Assembly: GCA_964057225.1 (NCBI GenBank)
Contig: CAXKVF010000079.1
Span: 512,030-576,029 of the forward strand
Direction of reading: 5' to 3'
DNA length: 64,000 bases
Origin: Auanema rhodensis
Taxonomy: Eukaryota > Nematoda > Chromadorea > Rhabditida > Rhabditidae
The notes below the pieces were generated by a model. It searched no databases. It was not told the DNA's origin and was given only the letters and a program-made list of their open reading frames with translations. The position numbers were made by a program, and so were the translations under genes. Each line of letters starts with the position of its first letter. Position 1 is the first letter of the stretch. Positions 43,101-53,462 of the stretch are shown here, piece after piece.

Positions 43101-46100
43101 TAATTAAATGTACACGTGATGTGCACTTGGTATGTAACTCGCTTCACGTGAAAGATAAAGAGATGCGGTTTTCAAAATTAGATTCCCCATGTTCATATTA
43201 GTCTAAAAACAAATTTTTATTGATATTGGTTCATGGTAACCATGACTTTGAAATTTACGTGAACTTTAATTTATGCTAATTAAATGTACACGTGATGTGC
43301 AATTGGTATGTAACTCGCTTCACGTGAAAGATAAAGAGATGCGGTTTTCAAAATTAGATTCCCCATGTCCATATTAGTCTAAAAACAAATTTTTATTGAT
43401 ATTGGTTCATGGTAACCATGACTTTGAAATTTACGTGAACTTTAATTTATGCTAATTAAATGTACACGTGATGTGCACTTGGTATGTAACTCGCTTCACG
43501 TGACAGATAAAGAGATGCGGTTTTCAAAATTAGATTCCCCATGTCCATATTAGTCTAAAAACAAATTTTTATTGATATTGGTGCATGGTAACCATGACTT
43601 TGAAATTTACGTGAACTTTAATTTATGCTAATTAAATGTACACGTAATGTGCACTTGGTATGTAACTCGCTTCACGTGAAAGATAAAGAGATGCGGTTTT
43701 CAAAATTAGATTCCCCATGTCCATATTAGTCTAAAAACAAATTTTTATTGATATTGGTTCATGGTAACCATGACTTTGAAATTTACGTGAACTTTAATTT
43801 ATGCTAATTAAATGTACACGTGATGTGCACTTGGTATGTAACTCGCTTCACGTGAAAGATAAAGAGATGCGGTTTTCAAAATTAGATTCCCCATGTCCAT
43901 ATTAGTCTAAAAACAAATTTTTTTTGATATTGGTTCATGGTAACCATGACTTTGAAATTTACGTGAACTTTAATTTATGCTAATTAAATGTACACGTGAT
44001 GTGCACTTGGTATGTAACTCGCTTCACGTGAAAGATAAAGAGATGCGGTTTTCAAAATTAGATTCCCCATGTCCATATTAGTCTAAAAACAAATTTTTAT
44101 TGATATTGGTTCATGGTAACCATGACTTTGAAATTTACGTGAACTTTAATTTATGCTAATTAAATGTACACGTGATGTGCACTTGGTATGTAACTCGCTT
44201 CACGTGAAAGATAAAGAGATGCGGTTTTCAAAATTAGATTCCCCATGTCCATATTAGTCTAAAAACAAATTTTTATTGATATTGGTTCATGGTAACCATG
44301 ACTTTGAAATTTACGTGAACTTTAATTTATGCTAATTAAATGTACACGTGATGTGCACTTGGTATGTAACTCGCTTCACGTGAAAGATAAAGAGATGCGG
44401 TTTTCAAAATTAGATTCCCCATGTCCATATTAGTCTAAAAACAAATTTTTATTGATATTGGTTCATGGTAACCATGACTTTGAAATTTACGTGAACTTTA
44501 ATTTATGCTAATTAAATGTACACGTGATGTGCACTTGGTATGTAACTCGCTTCACGTGAAAGATAAAGAGATGCGGTTTTCAAAATTAGATTCCTCATGT
44601 CCATATTAGTCTAAAAACAAATTTTTATTGATATTGGTTCATGGTAACCATGATTTTGAAATTTACGTGAACTTTAATTTATGCTAATTAAATGTACACG
44701 TGATGTGCACTTGGTATGTAACTCGCTTCACGTGAAAGATAAAGAGATGCGGTTTTCAAAATTAGATTCCCCATGTTCATATTAGTCTAAAAACAAATTT
44801 TTATTGATATTGGTTCATGGTAACCATGACTTTGAAATTTACGTGAACTTTAATTTATGCTAATTAAATGTACACGTGATGTGCAATTGGTATGTAACTC
44901 GCTTCACGTGAAAGATAAAGAGATGCGGTTTTCAAAATTAGATTCCCCATGTCCATATTAGTCTAAAAACAAATTTTTATTGATATTGGTTCATGGTAAC
45001 CATGACTTTGAAATTTACGTGAACTTTAATTTATGCTAATTAAATGTACACGTGATGTGCACTTGGTATGTAACTCGCTTCACGTGACAGATAAAGAGAT
45101 GCGGTTTTCAAAATTAGATTCCCCATGTCCATATTAGTCTAAAAACAAATTTTTATTGATATTGGTGCATGGTAACCATGACTTTGAAATTTACGTGAAC
45201 TTTAATTTATGCTAATTAAATGTACACGTAATGTGCACTTGGTATGTAACTCGCTTCACGTGAAAGATAAAGAGATGCGGTTTTCAAAATTAGATTCCCC
45301 ATGTCCATATTAGTCTAAAAACAAATTTTTATTGATATTGGTTCATGGTAACCATGACTTTGAAATTTACGTGAACTTTAATTTATGCTAATTAAATGTA
45401 CACGTGATGTGCACTTGGTATGTAACTCGCTTCACGTGAAAGATAAAGAGATGCGGTTTTCAAAATTAGATTCCCCATGTCCATATTAGTCTAAAAACAA
45501 ATTTTTTTTGATATTGGTTCATGGTAACCATGACTTTGAAATTTACGTGAACTTTAATTTATGCTAATTAAATGTACACGTGATGTGCACTTGGTATGTA
45601 ACTCGCTTCACGTGAAAGATAAAGAGATGCGGTTTTCAAAATTAGATTCCCCATGTCCATATTAGTCTAAAAACAAATTTTTATTGATATTGGTTCATGG
45701 TAACCATGACTTTGAAATTTACGTGAACTTTAATTTATGCTAATTAAATGTACACGTGATGTGCACTTGGTATGTAACTCGCTTCACGTGAAAGATAAAG
45801 AGATGCGGTTTTCAAAATTAGATTCCCCATGTCCATATTAGTCTAAAAACAAATTTTTATTGATATTGGTTCATGGTAACCATGACTTTGAAATTTACGT
45901 GAACTTTAATTTATGCTAATTAAATGTACACGTGATGTGCACTTGGTATGTAACTCGCTTCACGTGAAAGATAAAGAGATGCGGTTTTCAAAATTAGATT
46001 CCCCATGTCCATATTAGTCTAAAAACAAATTTTTATTGATATTGGTTCATGGTAACCATGACTTTGAAATTTACGTGAACTTTAATTTATGCTAATTAAA

Positions 46101-46296
46101 TGTACACGTGATGTGCACTTGGTATGTAACTCGCTTCACGTGAAAGATAAAGAGATGCGGTTTTCAAAATTAGATTCCTCATGTCCATATTAGTCTAAAA
46201 ACAAATTTTTATTGATATTGGTTCATGGTAACCATGATTTTGAAATTTACGTGAACTTTAATTTATGCTAATTAAATGTACACGTGATGTGCACTT
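40140..46296. repeat. Three-fold higher-order amplification (2,288 and 1,584 bp steps)
   Basis: A cassette of four private variants occurs three times in the same order: gcaattgg at 41011, 43299, 44883; gtgacagat near 41214, 43502, 45086; cacgtaatg near 41354, 43642, 45226; and an eight-T run (aaattttttttgat) at 41627, 43915, 45499. The first step is 2,288 bp (13 monomers) and the second 1,584 bp (9 monomers). The attcctcatg/gattttg/ggtaag markers also recur at 2,288 bp (ggtaag 40665 and 42953). An earlier gcaattgg at 38019 lies 2,992 bp (17 monomers) before 41011. The second step looks like an exact tandem copy of about 43.1-44.7 kb onto 44.7-46.3 kb. Confidence 0.9.
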
Positions 46297-48546
46297 GGTA
46301 AGTAACTCGCTTCACGTGAAAGATAAAGAGATGCGGTTTTCAAAATTAGATTCCCCATGTCCATATTAGTCTAAAAACAAATTTTTATTGATATTGGTGC
46401 ATGGTAACCATGACTTTGAAATTTACGTGAACTTTAATTTATGCTAATTAAATGTACACGTGATGTGCACTTGGTATGTAACTCGCTTCACGTGAAAGAT
46501 AAAGAGATGCGGTTTTCAAAATTAGATTCCCCATGTCCATATTAGTCTAAAAACAAATTTTTATTGATATTGGTTCATGGTAACCATGACTTTGAAATTT
46601 ACGTGAACTTTAATTTATGCTAATTAAATGTACACGTGATGTGCACTTGGTATGTAACTCGCTTCACGTGAAAGATAAAGAGATGCGGTTTTCAAAATTA
46701 GATTCGCCATGTCCATATTAGTCTAAAAACAAATTTTTATTGATATTGGTTCATGGTAACCATGACTTTGAAATTTACGTGAACTTTAATTTATGCTAAT
46801 TAAATGTACACGTGATGTGCACTTGGTATGTAACTCGCTTCACGTGAAAGATAAAGAGATGCGGTTTTCAAAATTAGATTCCCCATGTCCATATTAGTCT
46901 AAAAACAAATTTTTATTGATATTGGTGCATGGTAACCATGACTTTGAAATTTACGTGAACTTTAATTTATGCTAATTAAATGTACACGTGATGTGCACTT
47001 GGTATGTAACTCGCTTCACGTGAAAGATAAAGAGATGCGGTTTTCAAAATTAGATTCCCCATGTCCATATTAGTCTAAAAACAAATTTTTATTGATATTG
47101 GTTCATGGTAACCATGACTTTGAAATTTACGTGAACTTTAATTTATGCTAATTAAATGTACACGTGATGTGCACTTGGTATGTAACTCGCTTCACGTGAA
47201 AGATAAAGAGATGCGGTTTTCAAAATTAGATTCCCCAAGTCCATATTAGTCTAAAAACAAATTTTTATTGATATTGGTTCATGGTAACCATGATTTTGAA
47301 ATTTACGTGAACTTTAATTTATGCTAATTAAATGTACACGTGATGTGCACTTGGTATGTAACTCGCTTCACGTGAAAGATAAAGAGATGCGGTTTTCAAA
47401 ATTAGATTCCCCATGTCCATATTAGTCTAAAAACAAATTTTTATTGATATTGGTGCATGGTAACCATGACTTTGAAATTTACGTGAACTTTAATTTATGC
47501 TAATTAAATGTACACGTGATGTGCACTTGGTATGTAACTCGCTTCACGTGAAAGATAAAGAGATGCGGTTTTCAAAATTAGATTCCCCATGTTCATATTA
47601 GTCTAAAAACAAATTTTTATTGATATTGGTTCATGGTAACCATGACTTTGAAATTTACGTGAACTTTAATTTATGCTAATTAAATGTACACGTGATGTGC
47701 ACTTGGTATGTAACTCGCTTCACGTGAAAGATAAAGAGATGCGGTTTTCAAAATTAGATTCCCCATGTCCATATTAGTCTAAAAACAAATTTTTATTGAT
47801 ATTGGTTCATGGTAACCATGACTTTGAAATTTACGTGAACTTTAATTTATGCTAATTAAATGTACACGTGATGTGCACTTGGTATGTAACTCGCTTCACG
47901 TGAAAGATAAAGAGATGCGGTTTTCAAAATTAGATTCATCATGTCCATATTAGTCTAAAAACAAATTTTTATTGATATTGGTTCATGGTAACCATGACTT
48001 TGAAATTTACGTGAACTTTAATTTATGCTAATTAAATGTACACGTGATGTGCACTTGGTATGTAACTCGCTTCACGTGAAAGATAAAGAGATGCGGTTTT
48101 CAAAATTAGATTCCCCATGTCCATATTAGTCTAAAAACAAATTTTTATTGATATTGGTTCATGGTAACCATGACTTTGAAATTTACGTGAACTTTAATTT
48201 ATGCTAATTAAATGTACACGTGATGTGCACTTGGTATGTAACTCGCTTCACGTGAAAGATAAAGAGATGCGGTTTTCAAAATTTGATTCCCCATGTCCAT
48301 ATTAGTCTAAAAACAAATTTTTATTGATATTGGTGCATGGTAACCATGACTTTGAAATTTACGTGAACTTTAATTTATGCTAATTAAATGTACACGTGAT
48401 GTGCACTTGGTATGTAACTCGCTTCACGTGAAAGATAAAGAGATGCGGTTTTCAAAATTAGATTCCCCATGTCCATATTAGTCTAAAAACAAATTTTTAT
48501 TGATATTGGTTCATGGTAACCATGACTTTGAAATTTACGTGAACTT

Positions 48547-48552
48547 TAATTT
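48547..48552. repeat. Target-site duplication, left, copy 1
   Basis: The hexamer taattt immediately before the LINE is repeated immediately after it (49593-49598). An intact monomer has it once, at positions 136-141, so this is a 6 bp target-site duplication or a microhomology of that length. It lies in the TTTAATT/AATTAAA inverted repeat of the monomer. Confidence 0.85.
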
Positions 48553-49048
48553 TTACTCCAAATCACCTTTTCTAATGTATAATCTTTTTTGCACTTATAT
48601 ACGACCGATTCTAGAATATGCTACCATTATTTGGTCACCACAGGATTCTAAAGACAAGGACCAGATCGAATACGTCCAGAAAAAGTTTTTGCGCGCAGTT
48701 TTCATGCGCTCTGGATCTAAAATAAACTATGAAAATCAACTTTCTTTATTAGGAGGTCAAAAGTTATTTTTCAGAAGACTCGTTTTTGATTTGATTTTTT
48801 ATTTTAACCAAATAAAGTCGCCTACTTCAGATAATAGCTTGGATATTCTTAAGCTCAAAAAGTACACACACTTCATGAGGCGACATGAATGGAGTGTTGA
48901 GCATCCCAACCTCCGGAAAACTCAGACCAGAAGAGGTATTGAATACAGAGGCATAGACACTTGGAACTCAATACCAGAGAACATTGTCAATCTTGAAAAA
49001 GCTGTCAACTTCCGTAAACATCTTCAAGTTTTTCTTAAGAATCATTAA
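48553..49048 (+). pseudogene. C-terminal fragment of LINE reverse-transcriptase ORF, copy 1
   Basis: An open frame runs 48500-49048 (182 codons), but the first 17 codons are read from satellite, codon 18 spans the junction, and the apparent start is TTG. Only residues 19-182 are retrotransposon. Visible motifs, numbered in the 182-residue frame, are RPILEY at 35-40, IWSP at 44-47, IEYVQKKFLR at 56-65, WNSIPE at 155-160 and FRKHLQVFL at 171-179, ending in a natural stop at 49046-49048. These match the region after the polymerase core and the extreme C terminus of Jockey/CR1/L2-like ORF2 proteins. The endonuclease and the catalytic aspartate boxes are absent, so it has no enzyme activity. The frame is otherwise unbroken, which suggests a fairly recent insertion. 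Confidence 0.9.
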
Positions 49049-49592
49049 ATTTATTTTTCTCATTTTTGTACTATATTTGTCTAGCGTCCTATTTTTTTGA
49101 ATTATTGTCTCAATATGTTTTTTTATAACTTTTTAAAGCTAAGTTACTTTATGTGTCACTGTTTTGTTCCAACCACATCCTCGCTTCCTTCTTTGCTACA
49201 CTGTTACTTCACCATAGTTTCTATAGGCATTAGCCATACGAACCAGGTGACAGTTACCTCTTCTTACCAGAACGGGCTCGACTTTATTATAAGTTCCACC
49301 GCACCTGGTAAACGTAAAAAAAGAGGTCAGATCACTTATCTGATTTGAACAACTCCCCTGTTTTTTTGAGAATGGGTTAACATTTCATAATACATAGAGA
49401 GACTAGCTAAAAGTATGTATCTTAAAAGACAAAATTGATTCAATAACTCTTTTCAACTTTGCACATTTATTGCTTATTCATTTTTTAATTTTTATAATTA
49501 TGTTCGTATTGTAAGGATCTTTTTTCATACTTCTTCTCTTAAAAACCACTAATGTTACAACCTGTGATAAAGAACAATAAACCTTGACTGAC
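49049..49592 (+). other. LINE 3' untranslated region, copy 1
   Basis: 544 bp, AT-rich, with no convincing gene. An 83-codon open frame at 49097-49348 begins at TTG and has no recognisable motif, so it is not annotated as coding. Possible RNA structure is present: tcagat/atctga arms with a 5 base loop at 49327-49343, and accaggtg/cacctggt arms at 49242-49249 and 49302-49309. LINE reverse transcriptases often recognise a 3' stem-loop, but this role is inferred. The AATAAA signal is at 49576-49581. Confidence 0.75.
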
Positions 49593-49598
49593 TAATTT
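49593..49598. repeat. Target-site duplication, right, copy 1
   Basis: Second taattt, directly after the LINE end and continuing into atgctaattaaatg of the interrupted monomer. Confidence 0.85.
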
Positions 49599-51530
49599 AT
49601 GCTAATTAAATGTACACGTGATGTGCACTTGGTATGTAACTCGCTTCACGTGAAAGATAAAGAGATGCGGTTTTCAAAATTAGATTCCCCAAGTCCATAT
49701 TAGTCTAAAAACAAATTTTTATTGATATTGGTTCATGGTAACCATGATTTTGAAATTTACGTGAACTTTAATTTATGCTAATTAAATGTACACGTGATGT
49801 GCACTTGGTATGTAACTCGCTTCACGTGAAAGATAAAGAGATGCGGTTTTCAAAATTAGATTCCCCATGTCCATATTAGTCTAAAAACAAATATTTTTAT
49901 TGATATTGGTGCATGGTAACCATGACTTTGAAATTTACGTGAACTTTAATTTATGCTAATTAAATGTACACGTGATGTGCACTTGGTATGTAACTCGCTT
50001 CACGTGAAAGATAAAGAGATGCGGTTTTCAAAATTAGATTCCCCATGTTCATATTAGTCTAAAAACAAATTTTTATTGATATTGGTTCATGGTAACCATG
50101 ACTTTGAAATTTACGTGAACTTTAATTTATGCTAATTAAATGTACACGTGATGTGCACTTGGTATGTAACTCGCTTCACGTGAAAGATAAAGAGATGCGG
50201 TTTTCAAAATTAGATTCCCCATGTCCATATTAGTCTAAAAACAAATTTTTATTGATATTGGTTCATGGTAACCATGACTTTGAAATTTACGTGAACTTTA
50301 ATTTATGCTAATTAAATGTACACGTGATGTGCACTTGGTATGTAACTCGCTTCACGTGAAAGATAAAGAGATGCGGTTTTCAAAATTAGATTCCCCATGT
50401 CCATATTAGTCTAAAAACAAATTTTTATTGATATTGGTTCATGGTAACCATGACTTTGAAATTTACGTGAACTTTAATTTATGCTAATTAAATGTACACG
50501 TGATGTGCACTTGGTATGTAACTCGCTTCACGTGAAAGATAAAGAGATGCGGTTTTCAAAATTAGATTCCCCATGTCCATATTAGTCTAAAAACAAATTT
50601 TTATTGATATTGGTTCATGGTAACCATGACTTTGAAATTTACGTGAACTTTAATTTATGCTAATTAAATGTACACGTGATGTGCACTTGGTATGTAACTC
50701 GCTTCACGTGAAAGATAAAGAGATGCGGTTTTCAAAATTAGATTCCCCATGTCCATATTAGTCTAAAAACAAATTTTTATTGATATTGGTTCATGGTAAC
50801 CATGACTTTGAAATTTACGTGAACTTTAATTTATGCTAATTAAATGTACACGTGATGTGCACTTGGTATGTAACTCGCTTCACGTGAAAGATAAAGAGAT
50901 GCGGTTTTCAAAATTAGATTCCCCATGTCCATATTAGTCTAAAAACAAATTTTTATTGATATTGGTTCATGGTAACCATGACTTTGAAATTTACGTGAAC
51001 TTTAATTTATGCTAATTAAATGTACACGTGATGTGCACTTGGTATGTAACTCGCTTCACGTGAAAGATAAAGAGATGCGGTTTTCAAAATTAGATTCCCC
51101 ATGTCCATATTAGTCTAAAAACAAATTTTTATTGATATTGGTTCATGGTAACCATGACTTTGAAATTTACGTGAACTTTAATTTATGCTAATTAAATGTA
51201 CACGTGATGTGCACTTGGTATGTAACTCGCTTCACGTGAAAGATAAAGAGATGCGGTTTTCAAAATTTGATTCCCCATGTCCATATTAGTCTAAAAACAA
51301 ATTTTTATTGATATTGGTGCATGGTAACCATGACTTTGAAATTTACGTGAACTTTAATTTATGCTAATTAAATGTACACGTGATGTGCACTTGGTATGTA
51401 ACTCGCTTCACGTGAAAGATAAAGAGATGCGGTTTTCAAAATTAGATTCCCCATGTCCATATTAGTCTAAAAACAAATTTTTATTGATATTGGTTCATGG
51501 TAACCATGACTTTGAAATTTACGTGAACTT

Positions 51531-51536
51531 TAATTT
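51531..51536. other. Unfilled paralogue of the LINE insertion site
   Basis: The monomer carrying caaaatttgattcc and a G100 allele at 51261 is followed by a T100 monomer, exactly the order seen just before each LINE copy. Here the taattt target continues uninterrupted into atgctaatt. It appears to be the empty version of the same higher-order position, kept inside the duplicated block. Confidence 0.7.
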
Positions 51537-52410
51537 ATGCTAATTAAATGTACACGTGATGTGCACTTGGTATGTAACTCGCTTCACGTGAAAGATAAAG
51601 AGATGCGGTTTTCAAAATTAGATTCCCCATGTCCATATTAGTCTAAAAACAAATTTTTATTGATATTGGTTCATGGTAACCATGACTTTGAAATTTACGT
51701 GAACTTTAATTTATGCTAATTAAATGTACACGTGATGTGCACTTGGTATGTAACTCGCTTCACGTGAAAGATAAAGAGATGCGGTTTTCAAAATTAGATT
51801 CCCCATGTCCATATTAGTCTAAAAACAAATTTTTATTGATATTGGTTCATGGTAACCATGACTTTGAAATTTACGTGAACTTTAATTTATGCTAATTAAA
51901 TGTACACGTGATGTGCACTTGGTATGTAACTCGCTTCACGTGAAAGATAAAGAGATGCGGTTTTCAAAATTAGATTCCCCATGTCCATATTAGTCTAAAA
52001 ACAAATTTTTATTGATATTGGTTCATGGTAACCATGACTTTGAAATTTACGTGAACTTTAATTTATGCTAATTAAATGTACACGTGATGTGCACTTGGTA
52101 TGTAACTCGCTTCACGTGAAAGTTAAAGAGATGCGGTTTTCAAAATTTGATTCCCCATGTCCATATTAGTCTAAAAACAAATTTTTATTGATATTGGTGC
52201 ATGGTAACCATGACTTTGAAATTTACGTGAACTTTAATTTATGCTAATTAAATGTACACGTGATGTGCACTTGGTATGTAACTCGCTTCACGTGAAAGAT
52301 AAAGAGATGCGGTTTTCAAAATTAGATTCCCCATGTCCATATTAGTCTAAAAACAAATTTTTATTGATATTGGTTCATGGTAACCATGACTTTGAAATTT
52401 ACGTGAACTT

Positions 52411-52416
52411 TAATTT
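52411..52416. repeat. Target-site duplication, left, copy 2
   Basis: taattt before the second LINE copy, at the same monomer position (136-141) as in copy 1. Confidence 0.85.
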
Positions 52417-52912
52417 TTACTCCAAATCACCTTTTCTAATGTATAATCTTTTTTGCACTTATATACGACCGATTCTAGAATATGCTACCATTATTTGGTC
52501 ACCACAGGATTCTAAAGACAAGGACCAGATCGAATACGTCCAGAAAAAGTTTTTGCGCGCAGTTTTCATGCGCTCTGGATCTAAAATAAACTATGAAAAT
52601 CAACTTTCTTTATTAGGAGGTCAAAAGTTATTTTTCAGAAGACTCGTTTTTGATTTGATTTTTTATTTTAACCAAATAAAGTCGCCTACTTCAGATAATA
52701 GCTTGGATATTCTTAAGCTCAAAAAGTACACACACTTCATGAGGCGACATGAATGGAGTGTTGAGCATCCCAACCTCCGGAAAACTCAGACCAGAAGAGG
52801 TATTGAATACAGAGGCATAGACACTTGGAACTCAATACCAGAGAACATTGTCAATCTTGAAAAAGCTGTCAACTTCCGTAAACATCTTCAAGTTTTTCTT
52901 AAGAATCATTAA
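52417..52912 (+). pseudogene. C-terminal fragment of LINE reverse-transcriptase ORF, copy 2
   Basis: The open frame 52364-52912 gives the same 182-residue translation as copy 1. Residues 1-17 come from satellite and 18 spans the junction, so only about 165 residues belong to the element. It contains the post-core RPILEY, IWSP and WNSIPE motifs and the natural stop, but no endonuclease or catalytic polymerase boxes. It cannot be an active enzyme. Identity with copy 1 shows that the duplication is recent or that the copies have been homogenised. Confidence 0.9.
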
Positions 52913-53456
52913 ATTTATTTTTCTCATTTTTGTACTATATTTGTCTAGCGTCCTATTTTTTTGAATTATTGTCTCAATATGTTTTTTTATAACTTTTTAA
53001 AGCTAAGTTACTTTATGTGTCACTGTTTTGTTCCAACCACATCCTCGCTTCCTTCTTTGCTACACTGTTACTTCACCATAGTTTCTATAGGCATTAGCCA
53101 TACGAACCAGGTGACAGTTACCTCTTCTTACCAGAACGGGCTCGACTTTATTATAAGTTCCACCGCACCTGGTAAACGTAAAAAAAGAGGTCAGATCACT
53201 TATCTGATTTGAACAACTCCCCTGTTTTTTTGAGAATGGGTTAACATTTCATAATACATAGAGAGACTAGCTAAAAGTATGTATCTTAAAAGACAAAATT
53301 GATTCAATAACTCTTTTCAACTTTGCACATTTATTGCTTATTCATTTTTTAATTTTTATAATTATGTTCGTATTGTAAGGATCTTTTTTCATACTTCTTC
53401 TCTTAAAAACCACTAATGTTACAACCTGTGATAAAGAACAATAAACCTTGACTGAC
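52913..53456 (+). other. LINE 3' untranslated region, copy 2
   Basis: Same as the copy 1 UTR, shifted by 3,864 bp. Stem arms tcagat/atctga lie at 53191-53207 and accaggtg/cacctggt at 53106-53113 and 53166-53173. The 83-codon TTG frame (52961-53212) is again present and again not supported as a gene. Confidence 0.75.
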
Positions 53457-53462
53457 TAATTT
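53457..53462. repeat. Target-site duplication, right, copy 2
   Basis: taattt after the second LINE copy, continuing into the resumed monomer. Confidence 0.85.

Larger units (their letters stand above)
1..48552. repeat. Satellite array, left segment (176 bp monomer)
   Basis: Head-to-tail tandem array of a 176 bp monomer; the phrase atgtaactcgcttcacg recurs at 1, 177, 353, 529 and onward. About 275 monomers fill this segment, all in one orientation, and the window's left edge cuts the array. Typical neighbours differ by only a few bases. Recurring allelic sites in monomer coordinates (monomer starting at atgtaactcg) are C/T at 62, T/G at 100 and C/T at 115, plus one-base (aaaaac to aaaac) and two-base indels. 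No gene lies in this segment. Because 176 is not a multiple of three and most monomers carry stops, there is no long reading frame. A centromeric or heterochromatic satellite is the natural reading; the family cannot be named without a database search. Confidence 0.98.
48553..49592 (+). mobile_element. 5'-truncated non-LTR retrotransposon (LINE) tail, copy 1
   Basis: A 1,040 bp non-satellite insertion in a monomer, between positions 141 and 142. It holds the last ~165 codons of a reverse-transcriptase ORF (48553-49048), then a 544 bp 3' UTR with AATAAA at 49576-49581, and ends 11 bp later in ccttgactgac. There is no poly(A) tail; the end shows two TGAC units, in keeping with LINE clades such as CR1/L2 that end in short tandem repeats. 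The 6 bp taattt flanks both sides. All upstream parts (endonuclease, catalytic RT core) are missing, the usual result of aborted target-primed reverse transcription. Clade assignment (Jockey/CR1/L2 group) is inferred from protein motifs and is not certain. Confidence 0.93.
49593..52416. repeat. Satellite array between the two LINE copies
   Basis: Sixteen monomers' worth of array, counting the split monomers at each end, plus one two-base insertion near 49892 (aaatattttta). The first monomers carry ccccaagtcc/gattttg, then a G100 monomer, then a T62/T100 monomer. The same order starts at 47233, 1,408 bp (8 monomers) earlier once the insertion is discounted. A 5-monomer step is also present: caaaatttga at 51261 and 52141, 880 bp apart. 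No gene is seen. Confidence 0.93.
52417..53456 (+). mobile_element. 5'-truncated non-LTR retrotransposon (LINE) tail, copy 2
   Basis: The same 1,040 bp fragment as at 48553-49592, with the same truncation point, ending and taattt flanks (52411-52416 and 53457-53462). I saw no base difference between the copies. An identical 5' truncation point, an identical insertion position in the monomer and shared flanks for over a kilobase make an independent insertion very unlikely; it was copied with the surrounding satellite. AATAAA is at 53440-53445. Confidence 0.93.

Noticed and set aside
48500-48552. Start of the 182-codon frame inside satellite
   Set aside because: The first 17 codons are satellite with a TTG start. 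The fusion arises because the frame happens to be open across the junction, so it is not a designed chimeric gene.
1-48552. CRISPR-like array
   Set aside because: Repeats are continuous 176 bp units without unique spacers, and the host is evidently eukaryotic.
49097-49348. 83-codon open frame after the LINE ORF
   Set aside because: Starts at TTG, lies in the 3' UTR, and has no recognised domain. Its repeat at 52961-53212 only reflects the block duplication.
52417-53456. Independent second LINE insertion
   Set aside because: Identical truncation, target site and flanking variants at a fixed 3,864 bp offset indicate duplication of the first insertion.
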